Source: Bartonella sp. M0177
Lineage (GTDB): Bacteria > Pseudomonadota > Alphaproteobacteria > Rhizobiales > Rhizobiaceae
Length of the DNA stretch: 64,000 bases
Assembly: GCF_016102285.1 (NCBI RefSeq)
Contig: NZ_JACFOY010000001.1
Location: forward strand, 1,798,001-1,862,000
Direction: 5' to 3'
A program made the position numbers and the translations under genes. The notes under the pieces were generated by a model. The model did no database searches. It was not told the origin of the DNA and was given only the letters and a program-made list of their open reading frames with translations. Positions 37,404 to 47,050 of this stretch are shown here, one piece after another (position 1 is the stretch's first letter; each line of letters starts with the position of its first letter).

Positions 37404-38105
37404 ATGCGCGTATTATTGATTGAAGATGACCACGCGACAGCGACAAGCATTGAGCTTATGCTCAAATCGGAAAGTTTCAATGTCTACACGACAGACCTTG
37501 GAGAGGAAGGTGTAGATCTTGGAAAACTTTATGATTACGACATCATATTGTTGGACCTTAATTTGCCGGATATGTCCGGTTACGAGGTTTTGCGCACATT
37601 GCGCCTTTCCAAAGTTAAAACACCAATCCTTATCCTTTCCGGTATGGGTGGTATCGAAGACAAGGTACGCGGTTTGGGCTTCGGTGCCGACGATTATATG
37701 ACAAAGCCATTTCATAAAGACGAACTGGTCGCTCGTATTCATGCTATTGTTCGCCGTTCGAAAGGTCACGCCCAATCGGTAATTGCAACCGGAGATCTGG
37801 TTGTCAATCTTGACGCCAAAACAGTTGAAATCGGTGGCCATCCGGTTCATTTGACCGGCAAAGAATACCAGATGCTTGAGCTTCTTTCATTGCGTAAAGG
37901 AACCACTTTAACCAAGGAAATGTTCCTGAACCACCTCTATGGCGGCATGGACGAACCGGAACTCAAAATTATCGACGTTTTCATTTGCAAATTGCGCAAA
38001 AAGCTGGATGCGGTTTCAGGCGGTGTCAATTATATCGAAACCGTTTGGGGACGCGGTTATGTGCTGCGTGAACCAAATGAAGAACCGATGCGCGAAACTG
38101 CTTGA
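37404..38105 (+). CDS. ctrA: Cell cycle response regulator CtrA
   Basis: CtrA is the essential OmpR-type master regulator of the alphaproteobacterial cell cycle. The 233-residue protein has the receiver acidic pair E7/D8, phospho-acceptor D51 ([16 protein letters not shown]) and conserved lysine in [10 protein letters not shown]. It ends in a winged-helix DNA-binding domain ([50 protein letters not shown]). The C-terminus ends METATA-like without the Caulobacter AA degron (here RETA), so ClpXP recognition may differ slightly. Sequence match is near-certain. It is followed by a strong terminator. Confidence 0.98.
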   Translation: MRVLLIEDDHATATSIELMLKSESFNVYTTDLGEEGVDLGKLYDYDIILLDLNLPDMSGYEVLRTLRLSKVKTPILILSGMGGIEDKVRGLGFGADDYMTKPFHKDELVARIHAIVRRSKGHAQSVIATGDLVVNLDAKTVEIGGHPVHLTGKEYQMLELLSLRKGTTLTKEMFLNHLYGGMDEPELKIIDVFICKLRKKLDAVSGGVNYIETVWGRGYVLREPNEEPMRETA

Positions 38106-38142
38106 TTTTTCAACAATTTCATCTCTTTGAAATTGAATCATC

Positions 38143-38188
38143 ATGCCGGAATTTTTTCCATTCAGGAAAGGTTCCGGCATTTTTTTTC
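38143..38188 (+). terminator. Terminator of ctrA
   Basis: The stem ATGCCGGAA/TTCCGGCAT with an inner TTTTCC/GGAAA pairing is followed by eight T. It lies 38 bp past the ctrA stop. Confidence 0.92.
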
Positions 38189-38465
38189 CAGTAAATTTTT
38201 TGGCACCAATTTTTTAGGTGGCATTTTTTGGGCGGCAATTTCTCTCTTTTTGCCAGAATTTTCAGTCTTTTTATTTGTGCTTTAAAAAAATTGCTTTCCC
38301 GATTTTTAAAAACCGGTTCCGGCTCGCCCCCTGAGCTTTAAAAAAACTGTTCCGGCCTTAAAAAGCAATTTTAACCGGATAAATTTTCGTCTCTTCCGGT
38401 TTTATCCCTGTTCCATTTTTGTAAGCGGCAAAAATTTTTTGAAGATCAAACGGCTTTTTCCAACT

Positions 38466-38504
38466 AAAAACCGGCATTAACCGCTTTTGCGGTCAATACC
38501 GGTA
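38466..38504 (-). terminator. Terminator of chpT
   Basis: On the minus strand ACCGGTATTGACCGC pairs with GCGGTTAATGCCGGT (with small mismatches) around AAAA, followed by five T. It lies 74 bp past the chpT stop. Between it and the ctrA terminator is T-rich DNA with repeated AATTTTTTGG-like phrases and no gene. Confidence 0.75.
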
Positions 38505-38577
38505 TTTTGTGCGTGGTTTATCGCCGAGTTCCAGCTTGTTTGAACGGAATAATTTTCCGGTCAGAAATTTGGTCGGC

Positions 38578-39207
38578 TCAGCCTGCTATAATGGTAATAA
38601 TTTCGGGCTGTACCTGAACTTTGATCGGCATATTCGACATTTGCGACAATAAAAGAGCGTAATAGAACTGGACACTATGGGCATCAATCGGTTCTTCCGG
38701 TACTTGCCCGTTATATAATTCGAGGAATTTTGGCGGCACACGCAACATTTTTCCGCTTATTTTCAACTGGAAAAGGCGTTTTCCGCCGTTCTCGCCGATC
38801 TCGACAACAATATCACCACCGCGCGGAATAGAAAGATTTGCAATCAGAACGAGATTGAGCAAAAGCTTGACTTCGTTCTTTGGCAAAAGCAGGCGTGGCG
38901 CTTTCCAGTCAAGATTGCCTTTTTCATTTTCCATGTAATTTTTTGCCACTGTCTCGGCATCGCCACTGTCAATTTCGCTTCCTGCCGAACCGGCAGCTCC
39001 GAAAGCAATGCGGGCAAATTGCAATTTGGACGATGCATTGACAGCCGACATGCGAATGAGTTCGATTGCATCTTCCTGTGCATCGGCTTCGTCGTAAAGT
39101 TCAATCCCATTATTGATTGCCCCGACCGGCGAAATAAGATCATGACAAATGCGGCTGCATAACAATGCGGCAAGATCGGCAGGGCTTAATGTAACGGCTA
39201 GTGGCAT
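38578..39207 (-). CDS. chpT: Histidine phosphotransferase ChpT
   Basis: ChpT passes phosphate from CckA to CtrA and CpdR. The 209-residue protein has the kinase-like dimerisation helix with phospho-histidine H22 in CSRICHDLISPVGAINNGIEL. Its degenerate ATPase-like domain (LLLNLVLIANLSIPRGGDIVVEI) lacks the ATP-binding G-boxes, as expected. It is convergent with ctrA across 470 bp that hold both terminators. With sciP and ctrA nearby, much of the CtrA control circuit is in one 4-kb block; CckA is not in the window. Confidence 0.92.
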   Translation of the reverse strand: MPLAVTLSPADLAALLCSRICHDLISPVGAINNGIELYDEADAQEDAIELIRMSAVNASSKLQFARIAFGAAGSAGSEIDSGDAETVAKNYMENEKGNLDWKAPRLLLPKNEVKLLLNLVLIANLSIPRGGDIVVEIGENGGKRLFQLKISGKMLRVPPKFLELYNGQVPEEPIDAHSVQFYYALLLSQMSNMPIKVQVQPEIITIIAG

Positions 39208-39472
39208 AATAATTGGAACTCCAGAATACTCTTTTTCCCGTTCCTTAAATCAAAACCCTTAAGATTCCATGGACAATTTTTCGTTTTTGATTGTCCGGAA
39301 AACACACAAACTTCCTTAAAACATGCCTTTTTGGCCAAATCTTCCGGTTCTTTTTCAGTGTTTTTATCGTTTTTAAGAATTTAAACAACTTTGCCCGCTA
39401 GAATCAGAAGAAACCGGATCTTTGCTTACGTCAAGATTCAAACCATTGAGTGACCAGAAGAGGTGAAACAAC

Positions 39473-40066
39473 ATGAACCGTTCCATCCAAATTCAGTGGC
39501 GTAAAGTCGTTCTTCTCTTTGCGTTGGCTTTATTTACAAATATCGGATTGATACCGGCGCAGGCTCAGACCCAGCAGCAAAACGGGCGTTATTCGGCACA
39601 GGAAATTATTGATTCCGGCCACCGCTTTTTTGGTGATGCAGCAGGTAGCATGGCAACCGGAATTGAAAAAGTATTTGCCAAATACGGTTTGCCGAATGGC
39701 TATATTCTGGGTGAAGAAGGCTCCGGCGCCATTATCGGCGGCCTTACCTATGGTGAGGGAACGCTTTACACAAAAAACGCCGGTGACCACAAGGTTTTCT
39801 GGCAAGGCCCGACAGTCGGCTGGGATATTGGCGGTCAAGGGTCGCGGTTGATGATTCTGGTTTACGAGCTTGATAACGTCAATAACCTTTGGGGACGCTA
39901 TGCAGGTATCTCTGGTTCAGCTTATTTTGTTGCAGGCGTAGGCTTTCATGTGCTTAAGAAAGGAAACATCCTTTTGGTACCGGTCAGAACCGGTGTTGGC
40001 GCACGTTTGGGGGTCAATATCGGCTATCTGAAATTGACACCGGCTGCCACCTGGAATCCGTTTTAA
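39473..40066 (+). CDS. eipA: EipA-like envelope integrity protein (DUF1134)
   Basis: DUF1134 proteins are small periplasmic beta-barrel-like proteins. The Brucella member, EipA, supports cell-envelope integrity and is under direct CtrA control. The 197-residue precursor has a signal peptide ending AQA (about residue 32). The DUF1134 domain follows, with SMATGIEKVFAKYGLPNGYILGEEGSGAIIGGLTYGEGTLY and the glycine-rich GWDIGGQGSRLMILVYEL. I cannot find a full CtrA box upstream. It is the first of two plus-strand genes. Confidence 0.87.
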   Translation: MNRSIQIQWRKVVLLFALALFTNIGLIPAQAQTQQQNGRYSAQEIIDSGHRFFGDAAGSMATGIEKVFAKYGLPNGYILGEEGSGAIIGGLTYGEGTLYTKNAGDHKVFWQGPTVGWDIGGQGSRLMILVYELDNVNNLWGRYAGISGSAYFVAGVGFHVLKKGNILLVPVRTGVGARLGVNIGYLKLTPAATWNPF

Positions 40067-40093
40067 ACTTTTGTCCGGCTCCCGAGGCATTTT

Positions 40094-40918
40094 ATGCTTA
40101 TCCAATCGGTACTGTTTTTCATTCTTGGCGTTGCTGCCACAACCTTTGTTCTTATTCTTTTATCGCCGGCAATCTGGCGACGTGCGCTTTATCTAGCCCG
40201 TCAGGCAATTGCCGCCGAGGTACCGCTTTCCCTCACCGAAGTCGAGGCAGACAGGGATTTTCTACGTGCAAAACAGGCGGTAGAACTGGTCACGCGCGAT
40301 GAAAAATTCGAGCGTCTCAGCGAAAAATTTGCCACTCAAAAACGTGAACTTGATCAAGCCAAAGAGGAGCTTTTCCGTCTTGGTGATGCCGAACACCGTG
40401 CCGGACTGCTTGTCGAACAATTGGCAGACCAGACCGAAGAACTCGAAACCGAGCGGCAGCTTACCGCCACACTTGAAGCCAATAAAGGCAAAGAACTTGC
40501 AGAAATCCGTGATCTGTTGCAACAGGAAAGACAGGCGAGCCGCGCTGAGGCCGACAGGACTGAGCAGTTGAAAGCACTGGAAAAAGAAGTCGCAACTTTG
40601 AAAGAAGAAGTCGCGGCAGCAAAAAAGGAAGCCTTGGCAAATAAAACCACTAAAACCGATATGGAAAATCTCAGGCAGGAAATTTTAAACACTGCTGCAA
40701 AATTCACCGCAGAAGTAGCAATTTCCGAAGGTGACACCTCCCCCATACCGGAGCTTGTTGGAAAAGTTCACGATCGAAAAAGTCTGGCAGCACGCATCAA
40801 AAAAGAACTGAACAACCACAAAAAACAATCCGGTCAAAGCACTGCCAAAGTTGCAAAACCGGCTTCCCGTAAGAAAGCGCCAACACGTAAAAAAACAACC
40901 AAATCGGCACAAAATTGA
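40094..40918 (+). CDS. Membrane-anchored coiled-coil protein of unknown function
   Basis: The 274-residue protein has one N-terminal membrane helix (5-26), then long charged coiled coils (about 45-205), and a Lys/Ser/Thr/Ala-rich tail (KPASRKKAPTRKKTTKSAQN). The tail is strongly basic and could bind DNA, RNA or phospholipids, but this is inference. It follows eipA by 27 bp and is likely co-expressed. Similar proteins are common beside DUF1134 genes in Rhizobiales and have no assigned function. Confidence 0.8.
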   Translation: MLIQSVLFFILGVAATTFVLILLSPAIWRRALYLARQAIAAEVPLSLTEVEADRDFLRAKQAVELVTRDEKFERLSEKFATQKRELDQAKEELFRLGDAEHRAGLLVEQLADQTEELETERQLTATLEANKGKELAEIRDLLQQERQASRAEADRTEQLKALEKEVATLKEEVAAAKKEALANKTTKTDMENLRQEILNTAAKFTAEVAISEGDTSPIPELVGKVHDRKSLAARIKKELNNHKKQSGQSTAKVAKPASRKKAPTRKKTTKSAQN

Positions 40919-41486
40919 ACTCTGACGGGCTTACCCGACAGAGTGCCGGACATCGTGAAAAAATCACCAACAACAATTTTACCGGAAAGTTTTTCTTAAA
41001 AGCCCACGGGCTCACCGAAAGAGCCTTGTTGAAACCTTCCTTTTCTGACAAGTGTCAAAACCAACGGTCATTCTTTGAAAGCGGATGTAAGAAAAACCGC
41101 TAATACGAATCGGATAGGGAAAAGAAAGTTAGCCATCCTATTTGCCGGTTTTATTTTTTCCTCGGTGAGTTTCAGACTATGCTGTTTTTTCTGAAAGCTG
41201 CCTGAAGAGACCACCGTTCAAAAGCCCGCCATCACGAAGAATGTGCTGCTTGATCTTTAGACTTCATCCCTTTCGCCTCTCGACACACAAAAAGAAATTT
41301 TCCGGGAAAAGAGAAAGCTGTGAATCAAAGGCGATAACTGTGCTTTGAAGACTTTCCCCCTTATAGCCTAATGCCGACAAAATGCTATAAAAGGCTAGCT
41401 GGTTCAGCACCCGCAACAGGGTTTTAAGTGGCGGCAATCAAACAGCAAAGTCACCTTGAAAAACGTTTTTAACAGGGATCGGTAGG
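40919..41486. other. Intergenic stretch upstream of the purine permease
   Basis: These 568 bp hold the permease promoter. I looked for the conserved cores of a purine riboswitch and did not find them. No gene is supported. Confidence 0.4.
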
Positions 41487-42809
41487 ATGCTCGAAAAACT
41501 ATTTCACTTGAAAGCGAACGATACGCGCACCGGTATTGAAATTGGTGCCGGTCTTACAACTTTTTTGACCATGTCCTACATCCTTGCTGTCAACCCCACT
41601 ATTCTGGGCGCCGCCGGAATGGATAAGGGGGCGGTTTTTGTTGCGACCTGTATTGCTGCCGCAGTCGGCTCTTTCATCATGGGGTTGCTTGCCAATTGGC
41701 CAATCGGCATGGCGCCCGGTATGGGGCTCAATGCATTTTTTGCCTATTCGGTTGTCATTACCATGGGCTATAGCTGGCAACAGGCTTTGGGAGCGGTTTT
41801 CCTTTCGGGCATTGTCTTTCTGATATTGACAGCAACCGGTGTCAGACAATGGCTGATTGCCGGTGTGCCGAAGTCTTTGCGCAGTGCTATCGGTGCCGGT
41901 ATCGGCATGTTTCTGGCCATTGTGGCGTTCCAGAGTGCAGGCATTGTTATCAATAATGATGCCACTCTGGTGGGGCTTGGCGATGTAACCAAAGCGGGGC
42001 CGGTCCTTGCCGGTATCGGGCTTTTTATTATTGTTGCCCTTGATGCTTTCAAAATACGCGGCGGCATTCTGATCGGTATTATTGCTGTAACCATTCTCTC
42101 TTTCATCTTTACCGATGACGGCTATAAGAGTTTTCAAGCGCTTGTCCATTCGGGCGGAATTGCGCTTCCCCCTTCTGTTGCACCGACCTTCCTCCAGCTT
42201 GATATTCTGGGTGTATTGCATACCGGCATTTTCCACGTGCTTCTGGTTTTCGTGCTGGTTGAAATATTCGACGCCACCGGCACACTTGTCGGCGTTGGCA
42301 AACGCGCCGGTCTTATTCCCGACGACAAACCCAATAATCTCGGACGCGCACTTTTTGCCGATAGCACGGCCATTCTTGCAGGCTCCCTTATCGGCACCAG
42401 TTCGACCACCGCTTTTGTTGAAAGTGCCTCCGGCGTTGCTGCAGGCGGGCGCACAGGGCTCACGGCAATAACTGTTGGTGTGTTCTTCCTGCTCGCTCTG
42501 TTTTTTGCTCCTGTCGCGCTTTCTATCCCTGCCTATGCCACCGCACCGGCATTGATTTTTGTTGCCTGTCTGATGATGCGTGAATTTGCCGAAATCAACT
42601 GGGACGACATTGTCGAGGCTGTTCCGGCAGCACTCACCGCTCTTTTGATGCCGTTTACCTATTCCATCGCCAATGGCCTTGCCTTCGGCTTCATAAGCTA
42701 TGCTATTTTGAAAACAATTACCGGTAAATGGCGTGATGTTCACCCTGCAACGTGGATTATCGCTCTCCTCTTCATCATACGTTTTCTGATCGAAGGCGGG
42801 GTGTTCTAG
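41487..42809 (+). CDS. NCS2/AzgA-type purine permease
   Basis: The 440-residue protein has 12-14 membrane helices and belongs to the AzgA-like group that imports adenine, guanine or hypoxanthine. It shows GIEIGAGLTTFLTMSYILAVNP at the N-terminus, PGMGLNAFFAY in helix 3 and the signature GTSSTTAFVESASGVAAGGRTGLTA. Length and motifs match AdeP/GhxP-like permeases. A GGTAGG ribosome site lies just upstream. It is monocistronic. The salvage enzyme apt in this window would use imported adenine. Exact substrate is not readable. Confidence 0.9.
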   Translation: MLEKLFHLKANDTRTGIEIGAGLTTFLTMSYILAVNPTILGAAGMDKGAVFVATCIAAAVGSFIMGLLANWPIGMAPGMGLNAFFAYSVVITMGYSWQQALGAVFLSGIVFLILTATGVRQWLIAGVPKSLRSAIGAGIGMFLAIVAFQSAGIVINNDATLVGLGDVTKAGPVLAGIGLFIIVALDAFKIRGGILIGIIAVTILSFIFTDDGYKSFQALVHSGGIALPPSVAPTFLQLDILGVLHTGIFHVLLVFVLVEIFDATGTLVGVGKRAGLIPDDKPNNLGRALFADSTAILAGSLIGTSSTTAFVESASGVAAGGRTGLTAITVGVFFLLALFFAPVALSIPAYATAPALIFVACLMMREFAEINWDDIVEAVPAALTALLMPFTYSIANGLAFGFISYAILKTITGKWRDVHPATWIIALLFIIRFLIEGGVF

Positions 42810-43292
42810 AAAGGCTGTGCCGTTCTTCCCTTATCAAGGCAAGAGGATTCAAGAGCGGATATGCCGTTCATCTTTATTGAGACGGGGGATTCCAGAGGGC
42901 CGATGCCCTCTCCCCCTCTTTGCAAGAGAGTGCGCGCCAATTTTACCTCTAAAACCTTTCCGGTTGTCAGGCATAGCGTAGGTTTTTAGACGAGTGCTTG
43001 GTCCTTTCCAAGCTTCTGCTTTTCATCCATTCATTGAACAGCTTGTGAAAATTCTGAAATCAATAAAGCGAATCCGCATTTCTTGGGAAAAGAAAGGGGG
43101 GCACAAAAATTTACAGCCATTGTTTTGTTGAGAAAGCGATCGCATTCTTTGTCTTTTCACATGGGATAAACGACAAGCATAATGAGAAAAAGCATCAAGA
43201 GGAATGGAAAAGACAAGCCCGATGGACAAGACGTTTTTAAGACGAATAAATTCATTACCTAATAAATTCAATACCCGATAATTTTTTTTCAG
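42810..43292. other. Intergenic stretch between the permease and gnnB
   Basis: A hairpin AGAGGGC-CGAT-GCCCTCT (42894-42911), 85 bp past the permease stop, may end its transcript but has no T-run. The rest holds no supported gene. Confidence 0.4.
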
Positions 43293-43323
43293 GCAAAAAA
43301 AAGACCGGCACGAAACCGGTCTT
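43293..43323 (-). terminator. Terminator of the gnnAB unit
   Basis: On the minus strand AAGACCGG and CCGGTCTT form an 8-bp stem with a 7-nt loop, followed by eight T. It lies 58 bp past the gnnB stop. Confidence 0.9.
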
Positions 43324-43380
43324 CTTCTTTAATCCTGATCGCTATTGCCGATCGTTCGGTTGGCGATAGCAAAGCTTTTC

Positions 43381-44499
43381 TCACTTGCCACAAAATTCTC
43401 TGATCAAGCCGATAATTTTGTCCTGATCGCTTTCCGGCAAATAAGGATGCATCGGCAAGCTCAAAACGTGATCGGCTGCATGTTCGGAAACCGGCAGGCC
43501 ACCTTTGGCTTGCGGGAAATGACGATAGGCAGTCTGCAAATGCAACGGCTTGATATAATAGATCATGGATGGAATACCGGCATTTTTGAGATGTGCCTGA
43601 AGTCCGTCACGGTCTTCTACAACGATTGTGTATTGGGCAAAGGCCGAGCGCGACCCTTTTTCTATTTTCGGGGTTTTGACAACGTCTTTCAAACCATCGC
43701 TATAACGTTTGCCAATAACAGCGCGTTTTTCCATCTCGTCTTCAAGAATATCGAGTTTCTGCAACAGAATCGCAGCCTGAATGGTATCAAGACGCGAGTT
43801 CAAACCGATGCGGACATTGTCATATTGGGATGAACCTTTGCCGTGGAAATAAATTGAACGCAGACGTTCGGCAAGGTCATCATCATCGGTAAACATTGCG
43901 CCGCCATCACCATAGCAGCCGAGCGGCTTTGCCGGATAAAAGCTGGTTGCGCCGACATTACCAAAAGCGCCGCACATAGCATTTTCATGTTTTCCGCCAA
44001 TGGCTTGTGCGGCATCTTCAATGATAAACAGGTTTTCTTTGGCGGCAACTGCCGAAATTCTATTATAGTCGGCAGGAAGACCAAAGAGATCAACCGGAAT
44101 GATCGCCCGTGGTGTGAGACGACCTTCTTTTTTGATCATTGCAATGGCTTCTTCAAGTTTTGCCGGATCCATATTGAAAGTATCGGGCAAAATATCGACA
44201 AAAACCGGTTCTGCACCGGTTAATGCAACGACTTCGGCGGTTGCAGCAAATGTAAAGCTTGGGCAGAAAACAGCATCTCCCGGTCCGATATTTTCAGCCA
44301 TAAGGGGCATCAACAATGCGTCAGTGCCGTTCGAGCAGCCAATCACATGTTTGACGCCGATATAATCGGCCATACGTTTTTCGAATTCTTCGACTTCCGG
44401 CCCGAGAATATATTTGCCACTTTCAATCACATGGGCAATAGCCGTATTGATTTTATCTTTAATACGCGCCCTTTGCGCTCCAAGATCTATAAATTGCAT
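43381..44499 (-). CDS. gnnB: DegT-family sugar aminotransferase, probable GnnB
   Basis: The 372-residue PLP enzyme has the nucleotide-sugar aminotransferase motifs: GCSNGTDALLMPL, EDAAQAIGG (D162) and the PLP lysine K191 in SFYPAKPLGCYGDGG. I chose the ATG at 44499, 5 nt after GGAG, over a GTG two codons upstream. The preceding gene is a sugar-nucleotide dehydrogenase. This pair is how GnnA and GnnB make UDP-2,3-diamino-2,3-dideoxyglucose for lipid A in Bartonella and Brucella relatives. A WlbC/WbpE-like role in O-antigen is the alternative, but no other polysaccharide genes are nearby. Confidence 0.72.
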   Translation of the reverse strand: MQFIDLGAQRARIKDKINTAIAHVIESGKYILGPEVEEFEKRMADYIGVKHVIGCSNGTDALLMPLMAENIGPGDAVFCPSFTFAATAEVVALTGAEPVFVDILPDTFNMDPAKLEEAIAMIKKEGRLTPRAIIPVDLFGLPADYNRISAVAAKENLFIIEDAAQAIGGKHENAMCGAFGNVGATSFYPAKPLGCYGDGGAMFTDDDDLAERLRSIYFHGKGSSQYDNVRIGLNSRLDTIQAAILLQKLDILEDEMEKRAVIGKRYSDGLKDVVKTPKIEKGSRSAFAQYTIVVEDRDGLQAHLKNAGIPSMIYYIKPLHLQTAYRHFPQAKGGLPVSEHAADHVLSLPMHPYLPESDQDKIIGLIREFCGK

Positions 44500-44624
44500 A
44501 TTCACTCCGTTGCTATCAATTGTTTAGCTGGCCGAATCATTCATTGGCGCGGCTTGCCTAACATAACGCGTTATACGAACAATATGTAATCAAAGTTCTA
44601 TGACGCATGTAACAGCTTTTTACA

Positions 44625-45632
44625 TTATTTCTTTGCCGTATCTTTATTTTTTGCCTGCGTTTTACCGGCAATTTCCTTTGCTTTATGGTGGACACTGCCG
44701 GCCGTCAGAATACGCAGAACAGCAATGGCCTCGTCGCCATTGGTGCGGGGTTCCTCACGGGTTTCGATGCAGTGCAGGAAATGCTGCAATTCGCGGGTGA
44801 GCGGCATTGCTTCCTCAACCGGAATATATTCCGGCTCGTCGGCGGTAAATGCCCATTGATTATTATCCTGCCAAACCTCGAAACGATAAATGGCAAGCTT
44901 TCTTCCCCACGGTTCGACATCATCGAACACGGCCATGGCTTTGGTGCCAACCACCGTCAAACGACGTTCGCGATAGGGATTGAGGCGCGACGCAAAAAGG
45001 TGGCTGCGCATGCCATTGGGAAATTTCATATGAACATGGGCAAAGTCGGATAAATTGTCGATAATCGCCGCGCCCTCGCCGTGAATTTCAGACGGTTCGC
45101 ATTTTGTTATAGCCAGAATCATTGAAAGGTCGTGGGGCGCAAGATCCCACAATGCATCACTTTCGGTGTGGAATTTGCCAAGCCCCAGACGGTGCGCATG
45201 GATATAGCGCACTTCGCCCAACGCCCCTTGATTGACAAGTTCAAGCAATTTTTCAAATGCCGGATGGTAGCGCAAGACATGCCCCACCATGAAGATGCGC
45301 TTATGTTCGCGTGCAATACGCACTTCGCGCTCTGCATCCTCGACATTAAGCGCAATCGGTTTTTCAACCAGCACATCCTTGCCGCCTTCAATCGCCCTGA
45401 TGGCGTTTTCCGCATGAAACTGCGGAGGCAGTGCCAGAACCATAGCATCTATATCTTTGCGGGTGAAAACCTCGTCAACGGGGATTGCCTCGACATCGTG
45501 TTCTGCTGCAAACCCTTCCGCACGATGAACGTTCACGTCGGAAACGGCTGCGAGCGCTCCCAAACTTTTCAAGGTACGTATGTGATTGCTCCCCCAATAA
45601 CCACATCCCAAAACTGCTACGCGTGGAGCCAT
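44625..45632 (-). CDS. gnnA: Gfo/Idh/MocA-family sugar-nucleotide dehydrogenase, probable GnnA
   Basis: The 335-residue NAD-dependent protein has the Rossmann start VAVLGCGYWGSN (5-16), the family EKPI loop (90-93) and the catalytic-region WDLAPHDLSMI (H167). Such enzymes oxidise the 3-OH of UDP-GlcNAc or UDP-GlcNAcA. Paired with the downstream DegT aminotransferase, it most likely yields UDP-3-amino-GlcNAc for lipid A (GnnA-GnnB). The C-terminal 15 residues are Lys-rich and variable. A 125-bp gap with a perfect 12-bp palindrome (44563-44574) separates it from gnnB. Confidence 0.72.
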   Translation of the reverse strand: MAPRVAVLGCGYWGSNHIRTLKSLGALAAVSDVNVHRAEGFAAEHDVEAIPVDEVFTRKDIDAMVLALPPQFHAENAIRAIEGGKDVLVEKPIALNVEDAEREVRIAREHKRIFMVGHVLRYHPAFEKLLELVNQGALGEVRYIHAHRLGLGKFHTESDALWDLAPHDLSMILAITKCEPSEIHGEGAAIIDNLSDFAHVHMKFPNGMRSHLFASRLNPYRERRLTVVGTKAMAVFDDVEPWGRKLAIYRFEVWQDNNQWAFTADEPEYIPVEEAMPLTRELQHFLHCIETREEPRTNGDEAIAVLRILTAGSVHHKAKEIAGKTQAKNKDTAKK

Positions 45633-45733
45633 TGTCTATGCCTTATCCTTATTGCTGAACAAAAAAGCAATATCTTATCTGTTCAATATCGGTCATGAAC
45701 GCCATTGACAAGAGAAAAGCTCAAAAACGATGC

Positions 45734-45762
45734 TTGACAGAGTGGGATTGAACCCCTTATAT
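45734..45762 (+). promoter_or_regulatory. Promoter of tRNA-Met
   Basis: TTGACA (45734-45739) and TTATAT (45757-45762) with a 17-bp spacer are a near-consensus housekeeping promoter. The expected start is about 35 bp before the tRNA. Confidence 0.8.
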
Positions 45763-45803
45763 CGCCGCCACGGCTAAATGTTTTTTAAAAAGACATTTTT
45801 TGT

Positions 45804-45880
45804 GGCGGAGTAGCTCAGTAGGTCAGAGCAGAGGAATCATAATCCTTGTGTCGGGGGTTCAAATCCCTCCTCCGCTACCA
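45804..45880 (+). tRNA. tRNA-Met (CAT), elongator type
   Basis: The 77-nt sequence folds as a full cloverleaf: acceptor GGCGGAG/CTCCGCT, D arm GCTC/GAGC, anticodon stem GAGGA/TCCTT around loop ATCATAA (anticodon CAT), T arm CGGGG/CCCTC-type with GGTTCAAAT, and encoded CCA. The acceptor begins with a G-T pair, and the anticodon stem has one G-T pair. Lack of the three G-C pairs in the anticodon stem excludes the initiator form. Ile2 (modified CAT) cannot be fully excluded. Confidence 0.92.
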
Positions 45881-47050
45881 AAGCCGCCGTTTTTCCCCTT
45901 TTTTGAAAGCTTCCCGCATAATCGCTTTTAATAGCTATCCGCTTGATCGCTCCATTCATAACGATAACGTCTTTCATAATGGCTTTCGTCTCGGAAAATC
46001 GGGAGTCTTGGGTTTTTAAAAAATTTGGTCCCGAGGTGCTGCCTCCAAGTCTTGCTGTTTCAACTTAAAAACGCCCTTAAAAAACATGCCTTTAAAAATC
46101 CGTTCAACTATTCAAAAAAGCGTTATTCTTTTTTGAATGGAAAAATTGCCGATATTTTCTTTCCTCATCAATTTTAAATAATCTTTGTATCATTATGGGA
46201 CACAACAGCCGGTTTTGATATTTCCGCTTGAAGCTTTCCTTCGTTTTGAAGCCGCGACTTCTTGCGGTTATGAGATTTCCGGATTGTTTCGCCTCTTCCC
46301 CAACATTTTTGTTACTTTTCCAAGTCGGGCTTATCCGGTTTTCTTGAAACAGGCGCGTCTTGAGCTTGAAACCTTAAGTCTCAGGATTCTCGATATTATG
46401 TTTCATAAAAACACCGGCAAATGAACGAACCAGTCCGGATGACCTTATTGTTCAGTTTCTGCTGCTCGCTTTTTTTGGCCAGCCCCCCATGTGGCAGATT
46501 GTGATTCGTTTTGCCTTTCTCGTCTCTGGTCAAAAACATGAGCGTCGGAGGAAAAGCGTTTAAATATTTCAACTTCTCCCCAATCCCTTTATTTTTCCAA
46601 TTTTTCCCGTCCACCGGTTTCCAGCTATTTTTCGACAGTCTCGCTTAACCTATGATGCTTCATGAGAGAGGCTTCCTTCAAAAAATAAATTGTCAGGGAA
46701 GAAGAGTTCCACAATGGGGCTAAATTTTTAATGCCCGAAATATCCAAGCGGTTTTCGCACCATTTGGCCGTTTTCTTGCGGGCTTTCTTTCAAAATAATT
46801 TTCAACAGTTTTTCGGGGCTAACGTTGTTTGATGCCGATTACACCTCGTGGAAGCAATTTATCTCGGTTTAAAGCCCCAAGAAAAGCGACAATTTTTATT
46901 GGAGTGTCCTGTTTATTGCCGGTTAAAAATGGCATTATTGTTAAATGTGGGGTAAGAAACCCCCATTGATTGACAAAATGGCGATCATTTTGCCAAGGCG
47001 AAGAAATGACCGCAATTTTTACCTGTTGCGCCTGATAATAGAGAATATTG
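45881..47050. other. Gene-free region between tRNA-Met and fhs
   Basis: These 1170 bp have no supported gene. A perfect 11-bp hairpin ATTCAAAAAAG/CTTTTTTGAAT (46110-46138) lies 230 bp past the tRNA. A GGGGT/ACCCC hairpin lies near 46949-46966, before fhs. I found no recognised folate or glycine riboswitch core. The frames present lack ribosome sites, so this may be decayed DNA. Confidence 0.4.

Noticed and set aside
40919-41486. Purine riboswitch before the purine permease
   Set aside because: The conserved three-way junction core was not found by eye; no paired P1-P3 layout could be assembled.
41499-42743. A 414-codon frame on minus opposite the purine permease
   Set aside because: The permease has clear membrane helices and motifs; the opposite frame reads a charged, low-complexity chain without any recognisable domain.
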